From Afipia massiliensis (GTDB taxonomy: Bacteria; Pseudomonadota; Alphaproteobacteria; Rhizobiales; Xanthobacteraceae), in contig NZ_LBIA02000001.1 of the NCBI RefSeq assembly GCF_001006325.2, positions 124,001 to 188,000 of the forward strand: a DNA stretch of 64,000 bases, written 5' to 3'. This document shows positions 48,300 through 56,929 of this stretch, in pieces. Both the position numbers and the translations under genes were made by a program. The notes beneath the pieces are model-generated. The model was given only the letters and a program-made list of their open reading frames with translations, was not told where the DNA came from and searched no databases. How positions within the stretch are numbered: the first letter of the stretch is position 1; the number at the start of each line of letters is the position of its first letter.

Positions 48300-49499
48300 A
48301 TGTCCCACGATGCGCCCCAGGGCACCACCGGCCCCACCAAGCTGGTGATCCGCAACATCGGTCTGATCCTGAGCGGGGCGATGGAAAAGCCTATACTGGA
48401 CGCGGACACCATCATCGCGGAGAACGGCAAGATCACCGCGATCGGGCGGGCAAAGGACATCGACGCGGAAGGCGCGACCACCATCATCGATGCCAATGGC
48501 ACGACAGTGACTCCCGGCCTGATCGACAGTCACGTTCACCCCGTAGCAGGCGACTGGACGCCGCGACAGAATCAGATCGGCTGGATCGACAGTTTTCTGA
48601 ACGGCGGCGTGACCACCATGATCTCGGCTGGCGAGGTTCACATGCCCGGCCGTCCGCGCGACATTGTCGGCGTGAAGGCCATGGCGATCTTTGCCCAGCG
48701 TGCGTTCGACAATCTTCGCCCCGGCGGCGTCAAGGTTCACGCAGGAGCGCCGGTAATCGAGCCGGGAATGACAGAAGAGGACTTCAAGGAACTGGCCGCA
48801 GCGGGCGTCAGGCTGCTCGGCGAAGTCGGCCTCGGCGGCGTCAAGGACGGCCCAACCGCGCGCAAGATGGTGGCATGGGCGCGCAAATACGGCATCCAGA
48901 GCACGATTCACACCGGCGGTCCGTCGATTCCCGGATCCGGCCTGATCGACGCGGACGTCGTGCTGGAAGCCGACACCGACGTCGTCGGGCACATCAATGG
49001 CGGCCACACCGCCCTGCCCGATGGACAGATCCGCTGCATCTGCGAGGGCTGCAAGCGCGGCCTCGAACTGGTTCACAACGGCAACGAGCGCGCCGCGCTC
49101 TATACGCTGCGGATCGCCCGCGAGATGAAGGAACTGAACCGGGTTATTCTCGGCACTGATGCTCCCGCCGGTTCAGGCGTGCAGCCGCTCGGCATCCTGC
49201 GCATGGTGTCGCTGCTGTCGTCGCTCGGCGATGTGCCTGCCGAAATCGCGTTCTGCTTTGCCACCGGCAACACCGCGCGGATGCGCGCGCTGGATTGCGG
49301 CATTATCGAAGTCGGCCGCGCCGCAGACTTCGTCATCATGGACAGAGCGCAGCACTCGGCCGGAAAGAATATTCTGGAGAGTGTTCAGCTCGGCGACCTG
49401 CCCGGCATCGGCATGACCATCATCGACGGTATCGTCCGCACCCAGCGCAGCCGTAACACGCCGCCAGCAACCAACGTGCCGGAGATTGTCGCGCACTAA
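48300..49499 (+). CDS. ena: Enamidase (1,4,5,6-tetrahydro-6-oxonicotinate hydrolase)
   Basis: Amidohydrolase-superfamily enzyme, 399 residues, ribosome site AAAGGA. Metal ligands in order: H78 and H80 (GLIDSHVHP), E175 (LLGEVGLGG), H204 (STIHTGG), H231 (VVGHINGG) and D287 (ILGTDAPAG). It closely resembles the Eubacterium barkeri enamidase as I recall it, including GGVTTMISAG, MPGRPRD, and the C-terminal RSRNTPPA. That enzyme opens tetrahydro-6-oxonicotinate to 2-formylglutarate and ammonium. Context with hnr and nicAB supports the same reaction here. Confidence 0.88.
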   Translation: MSHDAPQGTTGPTKLVIRNIGLILSGAMEKPILDADTIIAENGKITAIGRAKDIDAEGATTIIDANGTTVTPGLIDSHVHPVAGDWTPRQNQIGWIDSFLNGGVTTMISAGEVHMPGRPRDIVGVKAMAIFAQRAFDNLRPGGVKVHAGAPVIEPGMTEEDFKELAAAGVRLLGEVGLGGVKDGPTARKMVAWARKYGIQSTIHTGGPSIPGSGLIDADVVLEADTDVVGHINGGHTALPDGQIRCICEGCKRGLELVHNGNERAALYTLRIAREMKELNRVILGTDAPAGSGVQPLGILRMVSLLSSLGDVPAEIAFCFATGNTARMRALDCGIIEVGRAADFVIMDRAQHSAGKNILESVQLGDLPGIGMTIIDGIVRTQRSRNTPPATNVPEIVAH

Positions 49500-49510
49500 T
49501 CAGCGATAGA

Positions 49511-50047
49511 TCACCTCAGCTTGCTCAGCAGCGTCACAAAAGTTTCGCGCTCCTTTGCATCCAGCGGAGCGAGTGTTTCCTTGGTGATGGCCAGCGCATT
49601 CGGCGCGGCCTTCTCGGCCATTACCTGCCCTGCACGGGTCAGGCTGACCAAAAGCCGGCGGCCGTCCTGCGGGTCGGAACTTGTTTCGGTCAATCCGCGC
49701 GCGGTCAAGCGGTCGATGACACCCTTGATGGTGGCAACATCCATTGCCGTCAAACGACCGAGCTGGTTCTGGGAGCATGGCCCGGTCTCGGTGAGCTTCG
49801 CCAAAGCCGCCCATTGCGTCGGTGTCAGATTGATCCCGATTTCCTTCGCAAAGATCGTCGCGTGGCGTTGCCAGACCTGACGCAGGATGAATCCGATCTG
49901 ATCATCGAGGACATAGGGTGGCTTTGGCCCCTTGGTACTCCGCTTGGGAGCGGCTCCCTTGACCAAGGCTGTTGCTTTACCTTGAGCGCCAGCATTGTTC
50001 AGAGCGGCCTTACTAAGAGCAGCTTTATTCAGAGCAGCTTTGGCCAT
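49511..50047 (-). CDS. MarR family regulator with Ala/Lys-rich N-terminal tail
   Basis: 178 residues, start at 50047 after GGGGGAAAAGA. The first 45 residues are low complexity with a repeated AALNKAALSKAALNN unit and basic APKRSTKG, unlike usual MarR proteins of about 145 residues. The winged helix follows: PTQWAALAKLTETGPCSQNQ, LGRLTAMDVATIKGVIDRLT, and wing SSDPQDGRRLLVSLT. It ends the transporter operon and converges on ena. Probable repressor of the nicotinate genes, acting at the GTTTGTATAC palindromes; ligand perhaps a pathway intermediate. Confidence 0.88.
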   Translation of the reverse strand: MAKAALNKAALSKAALNNAGAQGKATALVKGAAPKRSTKGPKPPYVLDDQIGFILRQVWQRHATIFAKEIGINLTPTQWAALAKLTETGPCSQNQLGRLTAMDVATIKGVIDRLTARGLTETSSDPQDGRRLLVSLTRAGQVMAEKAAPNALAITKETLAPLDAKERETFVTLLSKLR

Positions 50048-50097
50048 TCTTTTCCCCCAGCATTTCTTCTTGCCTGACGGTGTAAGCCGCCCACCAG

Positions 50098-50802
50098 TTA
50101 CACAGCCAGATGTGCATCGCGAATGTCCGGGCGAGCCTCGAGTTCGCTCATCGTGCCGCTGAAGCAGATGCGGCCACGCTCGATGATATAGGCGCGATCC
50201 GATATCAGATTCGCAAAGTGAAGATTCTGCTCGGAGACGACGATGCTGACACCCTCCTTCTTCATCGCAAGGATCGCGCCCACCATCTGCTCGACGATCT
50301 TGGGCGACAATCCTTCGGATGGCTCATCCAGCAATACCAGCGACGGATTGCCCATCAAGGTCCTTGCGATGGTCAGCATCTGTTGCTCGCCGCCGCTCAT
50401 GCGCCCGCCCATGCGGCCGCGCATCTCGCCGAGATTGGGAAACAGGTTGAACAGCTTCTCGCGGGTCCACCGCGGTGCATTCAATCGCGGCGGCTGGCGT
50501 CCAACTTCGAGATTTTCATCAACGGTAAGGTCTGTGAATATCCGCCGCTCTTCCGGCACATAGCCAAGCCCGCTGCGGACAATGGCGTGGGTCGGCTGGT
50601 TCGAAACGTCCTGTCCTTCGAAAACAATCTGGCCTTCGCGCTGCTCGACCAGACCGACAATCGACCTGAACGTCGTCGACTTTCCCGCGCCGTTTCGACC
50701 GAGAAGCGCCACGACTTCTCCATCACCCACCTCAAGCGCAACATCGAACAGGATATGCGCTGGCCCGTAATAGCTGTTCAGTCCCTGCACCGAGAGCTTC
50801 AT
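50098..50802 (-). CDS. Branched-chain-type ABC transporter ATP-binding protein (LivF-like)
   Basis: 234 residues. Walker A LLGRNGAGKSTTFRSIVG, signature MSGGEQQMLTIARTL, Walker B SLVLLDEPSEGLSP. LivF-type because it lacks the longer C-terminal part of LivG. Overlaps livG-like gene by 4 bp. HAAT transporters in catabolic clusters often carry aromatic acids; nicotinate or 6-hydroxynicotinate is the likely substrate here. Confidence 0.92.
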   Translation of the reverse strand: MKLSVQGLNSYYGPAHILFDVALEVGDGEVVALLGRNGAGKSTTFRSIVGLVEQREGQIVFEGQDVSNQPTHAIVRSGLGYVPEERRIFTDLTVDENLEVGRQPPRLNAPRWTREKLFNLFPNLGEMRGRMGGRMSGGEQQMLTIARTLMGNPSLVLLDEPSEGLSPKIVEQMVGAILAMKKEGVSIVVSEQNLHFANLISDRAYIIERGRICFSGTMSELEARPDIRDAHLAV

Positions 50803-51590
50803 GCCGAAGCCCCCTCGCGATGGCGTGCGTCGTACACCAGGCCTTCTCCAAGATAGATTGCGCGGACCTGCGGATTGCGCCGAACTTCCTCCGGCGAGCC
50901 CTCCGCGATCAGCGAGCCGCGGTTGAGCACAAGGATACGGTCGGCATGCTCGAACACCACATCCATGTCGTGCTCGGTGAACAGAACCCCGATCGACTTC
51001 TCCCGCGCGATCCGCGCGGTGAGCTGCATCAGCGCGATACGCTCGCGCGGCGCCATGCCTGCGGTCGGCTCATCCATCAAAAGCAGCTTGGGCTGATTGG
51101 CGAGCGCGATTGCAAGCTCAAGCCGCTTGAGGTCGCCATAGGCGAGTTCTCCACATGGCCGGTCCGCATAGCCACTCATCCCGACGAGATCGAGCAGACG
51201 GTCGGCCTCAGTACGCTCAAATCCAGCGGTCGAGCGCCACATATTAAAAAGCTCGGAATTGTATGACACGAGGGGGACCTGCACGTTTTCACGCACAGTC
51301 ATGGTGGGAAACGTCGCCGTAATCTGGAAGGTGCGCCCGACACCGAGCCGCCAGATGGTACGTGGTTTCTTGCCAACCGTGTCCTGGCCAAGCAGATGGA
51401 TCTTGCCGCTGTCCGGCATGTTCTGGCCGTTGAGCATGTCGAAACACGTGCTCTTGCCAGCGCCGTTCGGACCGATCAGCGCCAGAATTTCGCCCGCCAT
51501 TAGCGAGAACGACACGCCGCGCACGGCGTGAACGCCACCGTAGGATTTGGTCAGGCCTTCGACTGCAAGCAGTGTGGGTGCGACACTCAT
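50799..51590 (-). CDS. Branched-chain-type ABC transporter ATP-binding protein (LivG-like)
   Basis: 263 residues, start at 51588-51590 (MSVAPTLLAVEGLTKSYGGV), overlapping the permease stop by 4 bp. Walker A LIGPNGAGKSTCFDMLNG, LAYGDLKRLELAIALA as signature, Walker B LLLMDEPTAGMAP, VRAIYLGEGL near the end as in LivG. Confidence 0.92.
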   Translation of the reverse strand: MSVAPTLLAVEGLTKSYGGVHAVRGVSFSLMAGEILALIGPNGAGKSTCFDMLNGQNMPDSGKIHLLGQDTVGKKPRTIWRLGVGRTFQITATFPTMTVRENVQVPLVSYNSELFNMWRSTAGFERTEADRLLDLVGMSGYADRPCGELAYGDLKRLELAIALANQPKLLLMDEPTAGMAPRERIALMQLTARIAREKSIGVLFTEHDMDVVFEHADRILVLNRGSLIAEGSPEEVRRNPQVRAIYLGEGLVYDARHREGASA

Positions 51591-53473
51591 TCGGCGGTCT
51601 CGATCCGTGATGCCACAATGGCAGATTTCGACGATTGCGACTGACGCCGTGCGCGAATGGTTTCGATCATACCGACAATGCCCTTCGGGAAGGCAACCAC
51701 GATCAGCACGATAATCGCGCCAAGCACCAGTTTGGACAAATCCGTCTGGCTCACCAGCCAGATGTTGAGGGCCTTGAAGACGATCGCGCCGACCACCGCG
51801 CCTGATACCGTCTCGACGCCGCCGAGCAGCACCATCACCAGCGCATCCACCGAAAGCGAGATGCCCAGACTGTCGGGGAAAACGCTGCCCTTGAGATACG
51901 CGAACAACGCACCGGCTACACCCGCGACGGTGCCTGCGATCACGAACGCGGTCCATTGAATGCGTTTGCCGTCGATACCGATCGCTTCGCTCCGCAGGAT
52001 GGAATCCCGTGTCGCGCGCAAAGCGTAACCGAACGGCGAGAACACGATGATGCGAAGCACCACAACTGCCAGCGTCGCGATGCCCAGCGACAGCCAGTAG
52101 AAACTGGCAGGCCCTGCTGCCCACGCCGCGGGCCAGACTCCCAATATTCCATTATCACCGCCGGTCACGCTCACCCACTGGAACGCAATCGACCAGACGA
52201 TTTGTGCAAAGGCCAGCGTCAGCATCGCAAAATAGACGCCTGACAGTTGAACCGCGAAAAATCCGAAAATCGCCGCACCGAACAGCCCAAAAAGCGGCCC
52301 GAGCAGCAGACACGCAATCATCGGCAGGCCCGCGGCCTTGGCGAAGAATGCGACGCCATAGGCCCCAAGGCCGAAGTAGGCCGCATGGCCAAACGACGCG
52401 AGGCCGCCGACCGACATCAGGAAATGCAGACTGGCCGCGAAGACCACAAAGATCGCGATCTCCGCGCCGACGTTGAGTGCGTAGTTGCCGCCAAACAGCG
52501 GCAACGCTGCTGCCACAATCAACACAGCCAGCGTCGCAAAACGTTCGTTCATCGTGAGAGGCCGCCACGGACGAACCGTAAGTCCTGGCGTCTTGCGCGC
52601 CGGCGCTTCCGGCTTCCCGAACAGACCCCACGGACGAACGATGAGGACCGCAGCCATGACAAGAAAGACGAGAATGATCGATATCTTTGGGAATATCAGG
52701 ATTCCGAACGCATTGAGTTCGGAGACCAGAACGGCTGCAACGAACGCACCAATGATGCTGCCGAGGCCGCCGATCACGACCACCACGAAAACATCAACGA
52801 TGATGCGCAGATCCATCGCATGATGAACAGCGTCACGCGGGATTTGCAACGCGCCACCGAGTGCGGCCAGAAACACACCAAGCGCGAACACGCTGGTGAA
52901 AAGCCACTTCTGGTTGACACCGAGCGCGGCCACCATGTCGCGATCCTGCGTCGCCGCGCGAACCAGAACGCCCCAGCGCGTGCGCCGGAACAACAGCCAC
53001 AAGGCGCCCAGCACCACGGGACTGAGCACAATCAGAAACAGGTCATAGGTTGGAATGTTCTGGCCGAAGAAGTCCACCGCACCGCGAAATCCGGGCGCAC
53101 GCCGGCCCACCAGATCGTCCGGCCCCCAGATCAGGACTACGATATCCTGAACCATCAGGGTCAGGCCGAAGGTGGCGAGAAGCTGGAACAGTTCCGGCGA
53201 CTTATAAATCCGCCGCAGCAGCACCATTTCGACCAGCACGCCCAGAACCGCAACGACAAGCGCCGCAACGACAATGCCGCCCCAGAATCCCAGCGCGCCG
53301 GACAGCCGCTCAGTCAGGGTGAACGCAACATAGGCGCCCAGCATATAGAACGCGCCATGCGCGAAATTCACGATCCGCGTCACGCCGAAGATAATCGACA
53401 GGCCCGATGCCACGAGGAACAGCGACGCCGCGCTCGCAAGACCGGTCAGGAACTGAACAAAGTAGAAGCTCAT
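51587..53473 (-). CDS. Fused LivH-LivM ABC transporter permease
   Basis: 628 residues that join both permeases. Residues about 1-290 are LivH-like (IIFGVTRIVNFAHGAFYMLG, LGVNQKWLFTSVFALGVFLA, VIGGLGSIIGAFVAAVL). Residues about 310-610 are LivM-like (LASFGHAAYFGLGAYGVAFF, AIGIDGKRIQWTAFVIAGTV, LGGVETVSGAVVGAIVF). Most such systems have separate genes. Between the binding protein and this gene is a strong hairpin. Confidence 0.92.
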   Translation of the reverse strand: MSFYFVQFLTGLASAASLFLVASGLSIIFGVTRIVNFAHGAFYMLGAYVAFTLTERLSGALGFWGGIVVAALVVAVLGVLVEMVLLRRIYKSPELFQLLATFGLTLMVQDIVVLIWGPDDLVGRRAPGFRGAVDFFGQNIPTYDLFLIVLSPVVLGALWLLFRRTRWGVLVRAATQDRDMVAALGVNQKWLFTSVFALGVFLAALGGALQIPRDAVHHAMDLRIIVDVFVVVVIGGLGSIIGAFVAAVLVSELNAFGILIFPKISIILVFLVMAAVLIVRPWGLFGKPEAPARKTPGLTVRPWRPLTMNERFATLAVLIVAAALPLFGGNYALNVGAEIAIFVVFAASLHFLMSVGGLASFGHAAYFGLGAYGVAFFAKAAGLPMIACLLLGPLFGLFGAAIFGFFAVQLSGVYFAMLTLAFAQIVWSIAFQWVSVTGGDNGILGVWPAAWAAGPASFYWLSLGIATLAVVVLRIIVFSPFGYALRATRDSILRSEAIGIDGKRIQWTAFVIAGTVAGVAGALFAYLKGSVFPDSLGISLSVDALVMVLLGGVETVSGAVVGAIVFKALNIWLVSQTDLSKLVLGAIIVLIVVAFPKGIVGMIETIRARRQSQSSKSAIVASRIETAE

Positions 53474-53496
53474 ATGCGATCCAGGGCTGGAAAATG

Positions 53497-53521
53497 CCGC
53501 GGGCGCATCGCGCGCCCGCGG
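53497..53521 (-). terminator. Intercistronic hairpin after the binding-protein gene
   Basis: CCGCGGGCG and CGCCCGCGG form a perfect 9-bp stem with a 7-base loop, followed on the minus strand by CATTTTCC. It probably attenuates transcription so that the binding protein is made in excess of the membrane parts. Confidence 0.6.
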
Positions 53522-53530
53522 TCGTCAACA

Positions 53531-54751
53531 TCAATCCTTCGGGCGCAGCTTCTCGACCTCCGCATCGCTCGGCAGGAAGTCCTCGCCCTTGCGATACACG
53601 GAGTCGACCATTACGCCCTTGCCGTCCTTCAGCGCTGTCTTGCCGACATAGGCACCGAGCGTCGATTGATGATCATTCTTGCGGAAGGTGATCTGACCGA
53701 ACGGCGACGACATCGACAGGCCTTCCGCCGCCGCGATCATCTTTTCCGGATCAGTCGAATTGGCCTTGGTGAGAATCGCCGCTGCGGCCTTGATCGTCTG
53801 ATAACCGACGATGGAGCCCAGCCGCGGATAGTCGTTGAACTTGCCCTGATAGGCTTTCAGGAACGCATCATGTTCGGGCGTCTTGATGCTGTACCAGGGA
53901 TAACCGGTGACGATCCAGCCTGAGGGAGTTTCTTCCTTCAGCGGATCCAGATATTCCGGCTCGCCGGTGAGGAAGCTGACCACCGAACGATCCTTAAACA
54001 GACCGCGGGTGTTGCCCTCGCGAACGAACTTCACGAGATCCGCACCAAAGGTCACGTTGAGAATGGCCTCCGGATTTGCGTTCGCCAGCGCCTGCACGAT
54101 CGGGCCTGCATCGATCTTGCCCTGCGGCGGCCACTGCTCGTCAACCCACTGGATGTCGGGCCGCTTCTCCGACAGCAGCTTCTTGAAAATGCCAACTGCG
54201 GACTGGCCGTACTCGTAGTTCGGCGCGATGGTTGCCCAGCGCTTTGCTGGCAGCTTGGCGGCTTCATCGACCAGCATCGCCGCCTGCATGTAGTTCGATG
54301 GCCGCAGGCGGAACGTATAACGATTGCCCTTTGACCAGGTGATCGCGTCGGTCAAAGGCTCGGCAGCCAGGAAGAACACCTTCTTCTGCTTGGCAAAGTC
54401 GCTCACCGCGAGCCCGATGTTGGACAGGAACGTGCCGGTCAGCATGACCACGTTCTCGTTCGAGACCAGTTCGTTCGCGGCGGTCTGCGCGTCAGCGGGT
54501 TTACCGCTATCGTCCTTGGACACGACAACCAGCTTCTTGCCGTTGATTCCGCCTGCCGCGTTGACCTCCTCGACCGCGAGTTGCCAGCCTTTGCGATAAG
54601 GCTCGGTGAACGCCGGCAATAGCGAATAGCTGTTGATCTCGCCAATCTTGATTTCGCCGCTCTGCGCCATGGCGGATGTCGCCATGCTGCCGAACACCAC
54701 GCAGAGACTTGTGCCTAACAGGCCTTTCAAAAGAAATTTGCGTCGTTGCAT
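53531..54751 (-). CDS. Branched-chain-type ABC transporter substrate-binding protein
   Basis: 406 residues, ribosome site GGAGG, Tat/Sec-like signal (MQRRKFLLKGLLGTSLCVVF, cleavage near SAMAQ). Leu/Ile/Val-binding family: GEIKIGEINSYSLLPAFTEP, ELVSNENVVMLTGTFLSNIG, YGQSAVGIFKKLLSEKRPDI. Ligand inferred from context to be nicotinate or 6-hydroxynicotinate. Confidence 0.9.
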   Translation of the reverse strand: MQRRKFLLKGLLGTSLCVVFGSMATSAMAQSGEIKIGEINSYSLLPAFTEPYRKGWQLAVEEVNAAGGINGKKLVVVSKDDSGKPADAQTAANELVSNENVVMLTGTFLSNIGLAVSDFAKQKKVFFLAAEPLTDAITWSKGNRYTFRLRPSNYMQAAMLVDEAAKLPAKRWATIAPNYEYGQSAVGIFKKLLSEKRPDIQWVDEQWPPQGKIDAGPIVQALANANPEAILNVTFGADLVKFVREGNTRGLFKDRSVVSFLTGEPEYLDPLKEETPSGWIVTGYPWYSIKTPEHDAFLKAYQGKFNDYPRLGSIVGYQTIKAAAAILTKANSTDPEKMIAAAEGLSMSSPFGQITFRKNDHQSTLGAYVGKTALKDGKGVMVDSVYRKGEDFLPSDAEVEKLRPKD

Positions 54752-54768
54752 CCCAGACCTCCAATGTT

Positions 54769-54788
54769 GGCGAAGCGTCTGCTTCGCC
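54769..54788. promoter_or_regulatory. Hairpin upstream of the binding-protein gene
   Basis: GGCGAAGC-GTCT-GCTTCGCC, a perfect 8-bp stem about 20 bases upstream of the binding-protein ATG, within the only sizeable gap (111 bp) in the upper part of this operon. It may stabilise the processed downstream message or end some upstream transcripts. Confidence 0.4.
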
Positions 54789-54862
54789 GTGACATCCGTC
54801 CATCCCTTCTCTCACTCGGGGATGGTCCGGCAATTCCTCTCGCACGTTCAGGAATCAGACAG

Positions 54863-55447
54863 CTACCGAAGGCCATCCTCACCCTTGATTTCTTCAATCG
54901 TCAGGCCGCCGACACGCGGCAGCGGACGCCCGCTATCGGTCACGGCAACCGCAACCATGATTTCGTTGGCGCGCGGCGCATCGTTGATCTGCACTTCCAT
55001 GCCGTCGAAATGACTGCGCACGAACGCCGCGTCCTTGTGACCCAGCGGAATATCAAGCACTGTTCCCAAACCTCCACGCTTCTTGGATGACGGTATCAGC
55101 GCAGCACCCTTGCCCAGCACCTTGCGCACCGGCGCGCCCATTTTGGGATGCAAGATTGCTGCCGCATGCTCGAGTTCGCCATTCTCGCCGACCGCCGCCG
55201 CCTTGCCGTAGCTTTGCGCCTTGCTGCCTTCGATGCCCAGTGCCGCGACCGCCCGGGCGGCAAGCAATTCGCCCAGTTCCTCGCCAATGGCGATGAGGGG
55301 CGCGAGATCATCGACAAATTTTCCGGAAAATGGATTATCGATCACCGCGATCGCCGCCGCGCGGCGGGTCGGCGGCGAGACATTCCGGCCACCCTCCATC
55401 AAAGTCTCCTCGACGACGATAACGATCTTGCGAATGACGGCACTCAT
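54863..55447 (-). CDS. PF06684 (DUF1185, amino acid synthesis family) protein, paralogue 2
   Basis: 194 residues, no signal peptide. Shared with its neighbour: VIDNPFSGKFVDDLAPLI, AQSYGKAAAVGENGELEHAA, AFVRSHFDGMEVQINDAPRA and the common C-terminus EIKGEDGLR. About 50 percent similar by eye to the upstream copy, with which it overlaps by 4 bp. Members often occur near hydrolases of nitrogen heterocycles and LIV transporters; the reaction is unknown. Here it may act on 2-formylglutarate or the ring-opened amide, which is speculation. Confidence 0.82.
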   Translation of the reverse strand: MSAVIRKIVIVVEETLMEGGRNVSPPTRRAAAIAVIDNPFSGKFVDDLAPLIAIGEELGELLAARAVAALGIEGSKAQSYGKAAAVGENGELEHAAAILHPKMGAPVRKVLGKGAALIPSSKKRGGLGTVLDIPLGHKDAAFVRSHFDGMEVQINDAPRANEIMVAVAVTDSGRPLPRVGGLTIEEIKGEDGLR

Positions 55448-56028
55448 CGCAGTCCATCCTCCCCCTTGATCTCGCTGGCCTTGAGACCACCGACCCGGGC
55501 ATGAATCCGCGAACCGGTGGTCATCACAAGCGCCAAGAGCAATTCATCAGCGCGCGGGGCATCGGAGATGCCGACTTCCATGGCATCAAAATGGGATCGC
55601 ACATAAGACGCGTTGATGTGTGTCACCGGCACGTCAAGCCGGGCACCCGGCCCCCCGACCTTCTTGGCAGACGGCACGATAGCCTTCGCCTCGCCGAGAA
55701 TTTCCCGCATCGCGTAGCCACCGGGCACATGCCACAACGCGCCGTGTTCCAGTTCACCGGCGGAGCCGATGATCGCTCCCTTGCCATATCCCTGAATGAC
55801 GGCAGGATCGCCACCGAGCGCCTTCAACAATGCGCCCGCCATCGCGATTCCAAGCGGCGTGAGATCGTCCATGAAGCCGGCGATATCTTCGACATAACGC
55901 CCGGCAAACGGATTACGGATCACGCATAGGATCGCGCCGCGGCGTAACGGTCGCACCGCCGGCTTTCCACCCTCATGGAAAATCTCTTCAATCAGCGTGA
56001 CGCGTTTGCGGATCGCAATCTCAGACAT
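55444..56028 (-). CDS. PF06684 (DUF1185, amino acid synthesis family) protein, paralogue 1
   Basis: 194 residues, the same length as the downstream copy. Motifs: VIRNPFAGRYVEDIAGFMDD, VIQGYGKGAIIGSAGELEHG, SYVRSHFDAMEVGISDAPRA, EIKGEDGLR at the end. It overlaps the UPF0280 gene by 8 bp and the second copy by 4 bp. The pair probably forms a heteromer or divides two steps. No catalytic residues are known to me. Confidence 0.82.
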   Translation of the reverse strand: MSEIAIRKRVTLIEEIFHEGGKPAVRPLRRGAILCVIRNPFAGRYVEDIAGFMDDLTPLGIAMAGALLKALGGDPAVIQGYGKGAIIGSAGELEHGALWHVPGGYAMREILGEAKAIVPSAKKVGGPGARLDVPVTHINASYVRSHFDAMEVGISDAPRADELLLALVMTTGSRIHARVGGLKASEIKGEDGLR

Positions 56029-56929
56029 ACATCAAACTTTCGGTTCGGACCGTCGAGCGCTGTAACGGCGCAACACCATCGGCGATCCTCAGAGCGACAA
56101 CGCACGTCTCGCCCTGCAGATGAAGTGCTGCACCATCGATCAATCCCGCAGCAAGCAACAGCCGCGCACTGTCCGCGCCAGCCTCGAGAGCGACGGCAAT
56201 ATCGTCTGGCGGCAAATGGCCGACATCCCGGGTGACGAGACGCGCACCGAGATCGCTGTCGAGCTGAACCTCAGCCGCCGGGCAACGGGCGACGGCGGGA
56301 TGCCCCGGCAGATCAACCGAATTAGCAATAATGGTTGCGGCGGCATCGGCCTGCGCAGCGGTTCGCGCCAGAACCGTGACTGCGTCAGCAATACCGAGTG
56401 AGAAACTGCGCCCACGCCATCCGCTGGTCGCGACACCTCGTGTCGGATCGCTCGCCGCAATGACCGTCGTCCCGATCAAGGCCGGTGTATCGGGCCGGTT
56501 CACCAGACCAACTCTGAAATGCTCGTCATTGGCAAGATGCAGCGCGATATCGCCGCCGTTGTTGACATAGGCACGATCAAGATCGGCCGCTTGCGTCATG
56601 GCGCCAAGAATTTCCTCGGCGACGGAACCGGCGACCGCCGCCATCGGCGTGATGAAATGATCCGTGGCAAACGGCGCGACCGCGTCATGCATGCGACGTG
56701 CGACAACGCCGTTCAAGGAGCAGACGTCAGGCCGCGCAGCCTTGCGCAGTTCCAGCAACTCTTCGCAAAGTTCGTCGAGGAGTCCGGTGAATTGCCGAAT
56801 GGAAGCTTCATATGCCGCACGAACAGCAGCCCCCGCGCCACGCGCCTCCACAATCAGATCGATGGGACCATCCTGCAGGTGAAGCCGCCTGCCGTCCGCC
56901 AGCCATCCAATCTGCGGGAGCCGTGTCAT
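56021..56929 (-). CDS. UPF0280 family protein with ApbE-like fold
   Basis: 302 residues. The features AYVNNGGDIALHL, GVATSGWRGRSFSLGIADAV and PMAAVAGSVAEEIL are those of UPF0280, a relative of ApbE flavin transferases. Its start overlaps the hnr stop by 4 bp, so it is coupled to the reductase. A role in attaching or inserting flavin into Hnr is inferred. A C-terminal extension with two Cys-poor segments (about 230-300) is present. Confidence 0.8.
   Translation of the reverse strand: MTRLPQIGWLADGRRLHLQDGPIDLIVEARGAGAAVRAAYEASIRQFTGLLDELCEELLELRKAARPDVCSLNGVVARRMHDAVAPFATDHFITPMAAVAGSVAEEILGAMTQAADLDRAYVNNGGDIALHLANDEHFRVGLVNRPDTPALIGTTVIAASDPTRGVATSGWRGRSFSLGIADAVTVLARTAAQADAAATIIANSVDLPGHPAVARCPAAEVQLDSDLGARLVTRDVGHLPPDDIAVALEAGADSARLLLAAGLIDGAALHLQGETCVVALRIADGVAPLQRSTVRTESLMYV

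Noticed and set aside
48300-49499. Imidazolonepropionase or dihydroorotase
   Set aside because: The ligand order, the Glu in GEVGLG and the C-terminal RSRNTPPA segment fit enamidase, and no histidine or pyrimidine genes are nearby.
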